Assembly (NCBI RefSeq): GCF_023159225.1
Contig: NC_063161.1
Coordinates: 71,824,767-71,888,766, forward strand
From: Perognathus longimembris pacificus
Lineage: Eukaryota; Chordata; Mammalia; Rodentia; Heteromyidae
Length of the DNA stretch: 64,000 bases
Reading direction: 5' to 3'
The translations under genes and the position numbers were made by a program. The first letter of the stretch is position 1. Every line of letters starts with the position of its first letter. Shown here piece after piece: positions 62,756-64,000 of this stretch. The notes under the pieces are model-generated. The model was not told where the DNA came from, did no database searches, and saw only the letters and a list, made by a program, of their open reading frames with translations.

Positions 62756-64000
62756 GTAATTGGTGCTGGGAAACAATTATCTTTTAGAAACTGAGTTGTT
62801 AAATCAAGATAGAGGAATGTTGTTTTACTGACTTGTAGATAGGAACCTAACTGGATCAAGTTCCCAGGGATTAGGGCAGGAAGGACTGCTTGGAAACTGC
62901 TTAATTCAAGTCCTGAAATAAGGAATCTTCCTCCTCCTCCCCTTTGGAAGTTAATTTATGTTTACTCTTTCGCATACTTGACAAAAGTGAGCTGCAATTA
63001 CCATACATTAGCATGAATTTCCATAAAGAGAACTGTTAGACTTGTGCAAGTCCAAAGAGGCTGTTACCAGCTTTCTTGTCCCATCACTTATAGTAAATGT
63101 TTATTGGGCACAGACCAAGTTCAAAGCCGAGGGGATCCCAGGTGACTTTAAGGTGCCCACTTGGTGGTGAACAAGACATGAGCCTTGTCTTACAAGGAGC
63201 ACCATCTCTGACCAGAGTAGGACCAGGTTGGAGCACTAATGGGCACGGTGCCACCCTCTGGGAGGGGATTGTTCATGTTTTGGTGTGGAGAATAGACTGA
63301 GACCTGTGAAGGCCTGGCAGTCATGTAACCAGAGGTGAGGAGGGGAGGGACGGGAGACATGAAAGCATGGCAGCTCCATAGCCAGGAAGATTGCAGGCTT
63401 GGGCATCATAGCAGCCAGCTGGGGAGGAGAGGACCCACAGACCACTGGGAAGCACACCTGTCTCTGGAAAGGCATGGGGTAGGGGAACAGCCATGTGTGG
63501 TCACTGGAACTTTTCTGATAGATAAAGGTGTCCGCAGTGACTGGGGGTTTGAAAGATCCCCTCCCCCCATGTGGGTGGGCTGTGGAGATTGAGGTCCAGG
63601 AGGAAGAGAGTGAGCAGTGGGGTGAGGAAGGTGGGAAACTGGGTGACATGGGCATGTCTTGGTTAAAGTGGAAGCAATATGTGTTTGGAGGTGGGGCCTT
63701 TTTACATTCAATTTTGGTGGCTTCATAAGGAGGGGACAGAGTGAGGGGGGTCACATACGTGTACCAAGGTGTGATTCAACCCAGGGGCCTTCTTGACAGT
63801 CTCCACCTCCAGAACTATGAGCAAAAAAGTAAACCTCTTGTCTTCATGCAGTACCCTCGGGTGTGTTGTTACAGCAATGGAACGAACGCTGACCAGTAGG
63901 GGCTGGTTGACTCCAAGGTTTGGGGGAGAAGCGGGGACAGGTGATGGGGGCTAGGCTGTAGGAGTGCACGGTGGGGGGCACTGGACACATGGCCACACCA

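Larger units (their letters stand above)
59431..64000. other. Region downstream of PRKRIP1, no gene recognised
   Basis: 59431-60780 and 61015-61820 are unique-looking, without a frame resembling a known protein. Repeats are IDL-Geo at 60795-60999, a B1-like piece at 61822-61940 and B1-Geo (-) at 62010-62275 and 62535-62755. 62770-64000 shows nothing I can identify. In other mammals ORAI2 follows PRKRIP1, but no ORAI2 exon is visible here. Confidence 0.6.

Noticed and set aside
1..64000. CRISPR array, prokaryotic operon or phage-like system
   Set aside because: Spliced genes, CpG islands, SINEs and L1 show a mammalian nuclear genome. The periodic repeats seen are SINEs, microsatellites and one minisatellite.

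Overview
The window is mammalian nuclear DNA from a rodent, most likely of the superfamily Geomyoidea (kangaroo rats, pocket mice, pocket gophers). The evidence is about twenty copies of a dimeric SINE. Its left half is an ID-like, tRNA-Ala-type monomer with a tRNA B-box. Its right half is the Geo monomer. Established knowledge describes IDL-Geo as restricted to Geomyoidea. Most copies keep clear target-site duplications (TSDs), so the family has been recently active. The species cannot be named from the sequence alone.

Three protein-coding genes lie on the + strand in the order CUX1 (3' part), SH2B2, PRKRIP1. This matches the gene order known for human 7q22.1 and the syntenic mouse region. 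(1) Positions 1-1400 look like the end of the 3' UTR of the homeodomain CUX1 transcript. After a 6.5-kb intron come nine CASP-specific exons (7949-14969), which encode the coiled-coil and C-terminal membrane anchor of the Golgi protein CASP, followed by its own 3' end near 15695. (2) A CpG island at 17.1-18.7 kb is the likely SH2B2 promoter and non-coding first exon. After an 8-kb intron, eight coding exons (26435-38541) encode a 616-residue adaptor with a phenylalanine-zipper dimerisation domain, a PH domain, an SH2 domain and the C-terminal Cbl-binding tyrosine. (3) A second CpG island at 43.9-44.4 kb starts PRKRIP1: six coding exons (44235-59167) and 187 residues of a basic, helical spliceosome and PKR-interacting protein. 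From 59.43 to 64 kb I see no gene.

The three proteins do unrelated jobs (Golgi tethering, receptor-kinase signalling, splicing); their adjacency is conserved synteny and not an operon-like arrangement. Introns and spacers are packed with SINEs: IDL-Geo, a chimeric B1-Geo dimer (7SL/B1-type head plus Geo tail), plain B1-type and B1-ID dimers. There is also one 5'-truncated L1 with a 13-bp TSD and one probable solo LTR.

The most unusual observations are: a 77-bp-offset duplication of the end of the first SH2B2 coding exon including its splice donor, with the second copy carrying GC instead of GT; a GC-AG intron inside the SH2 domain; a 40-41-bp tandem repeat directly after the SH2B2 stop codon; a five-codon upstream ORF overlapping the SH2B2 start as ATGA; and three independent IDL-Geo insertions at the same site of three different B1-Geo copies. 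I found no sign of a wholly new biological system. What is here is a conventional mammalian locus with lineage-specific changes. Exon boundaries were read from splice signals, reading phase and family resemblance, without transcript data.
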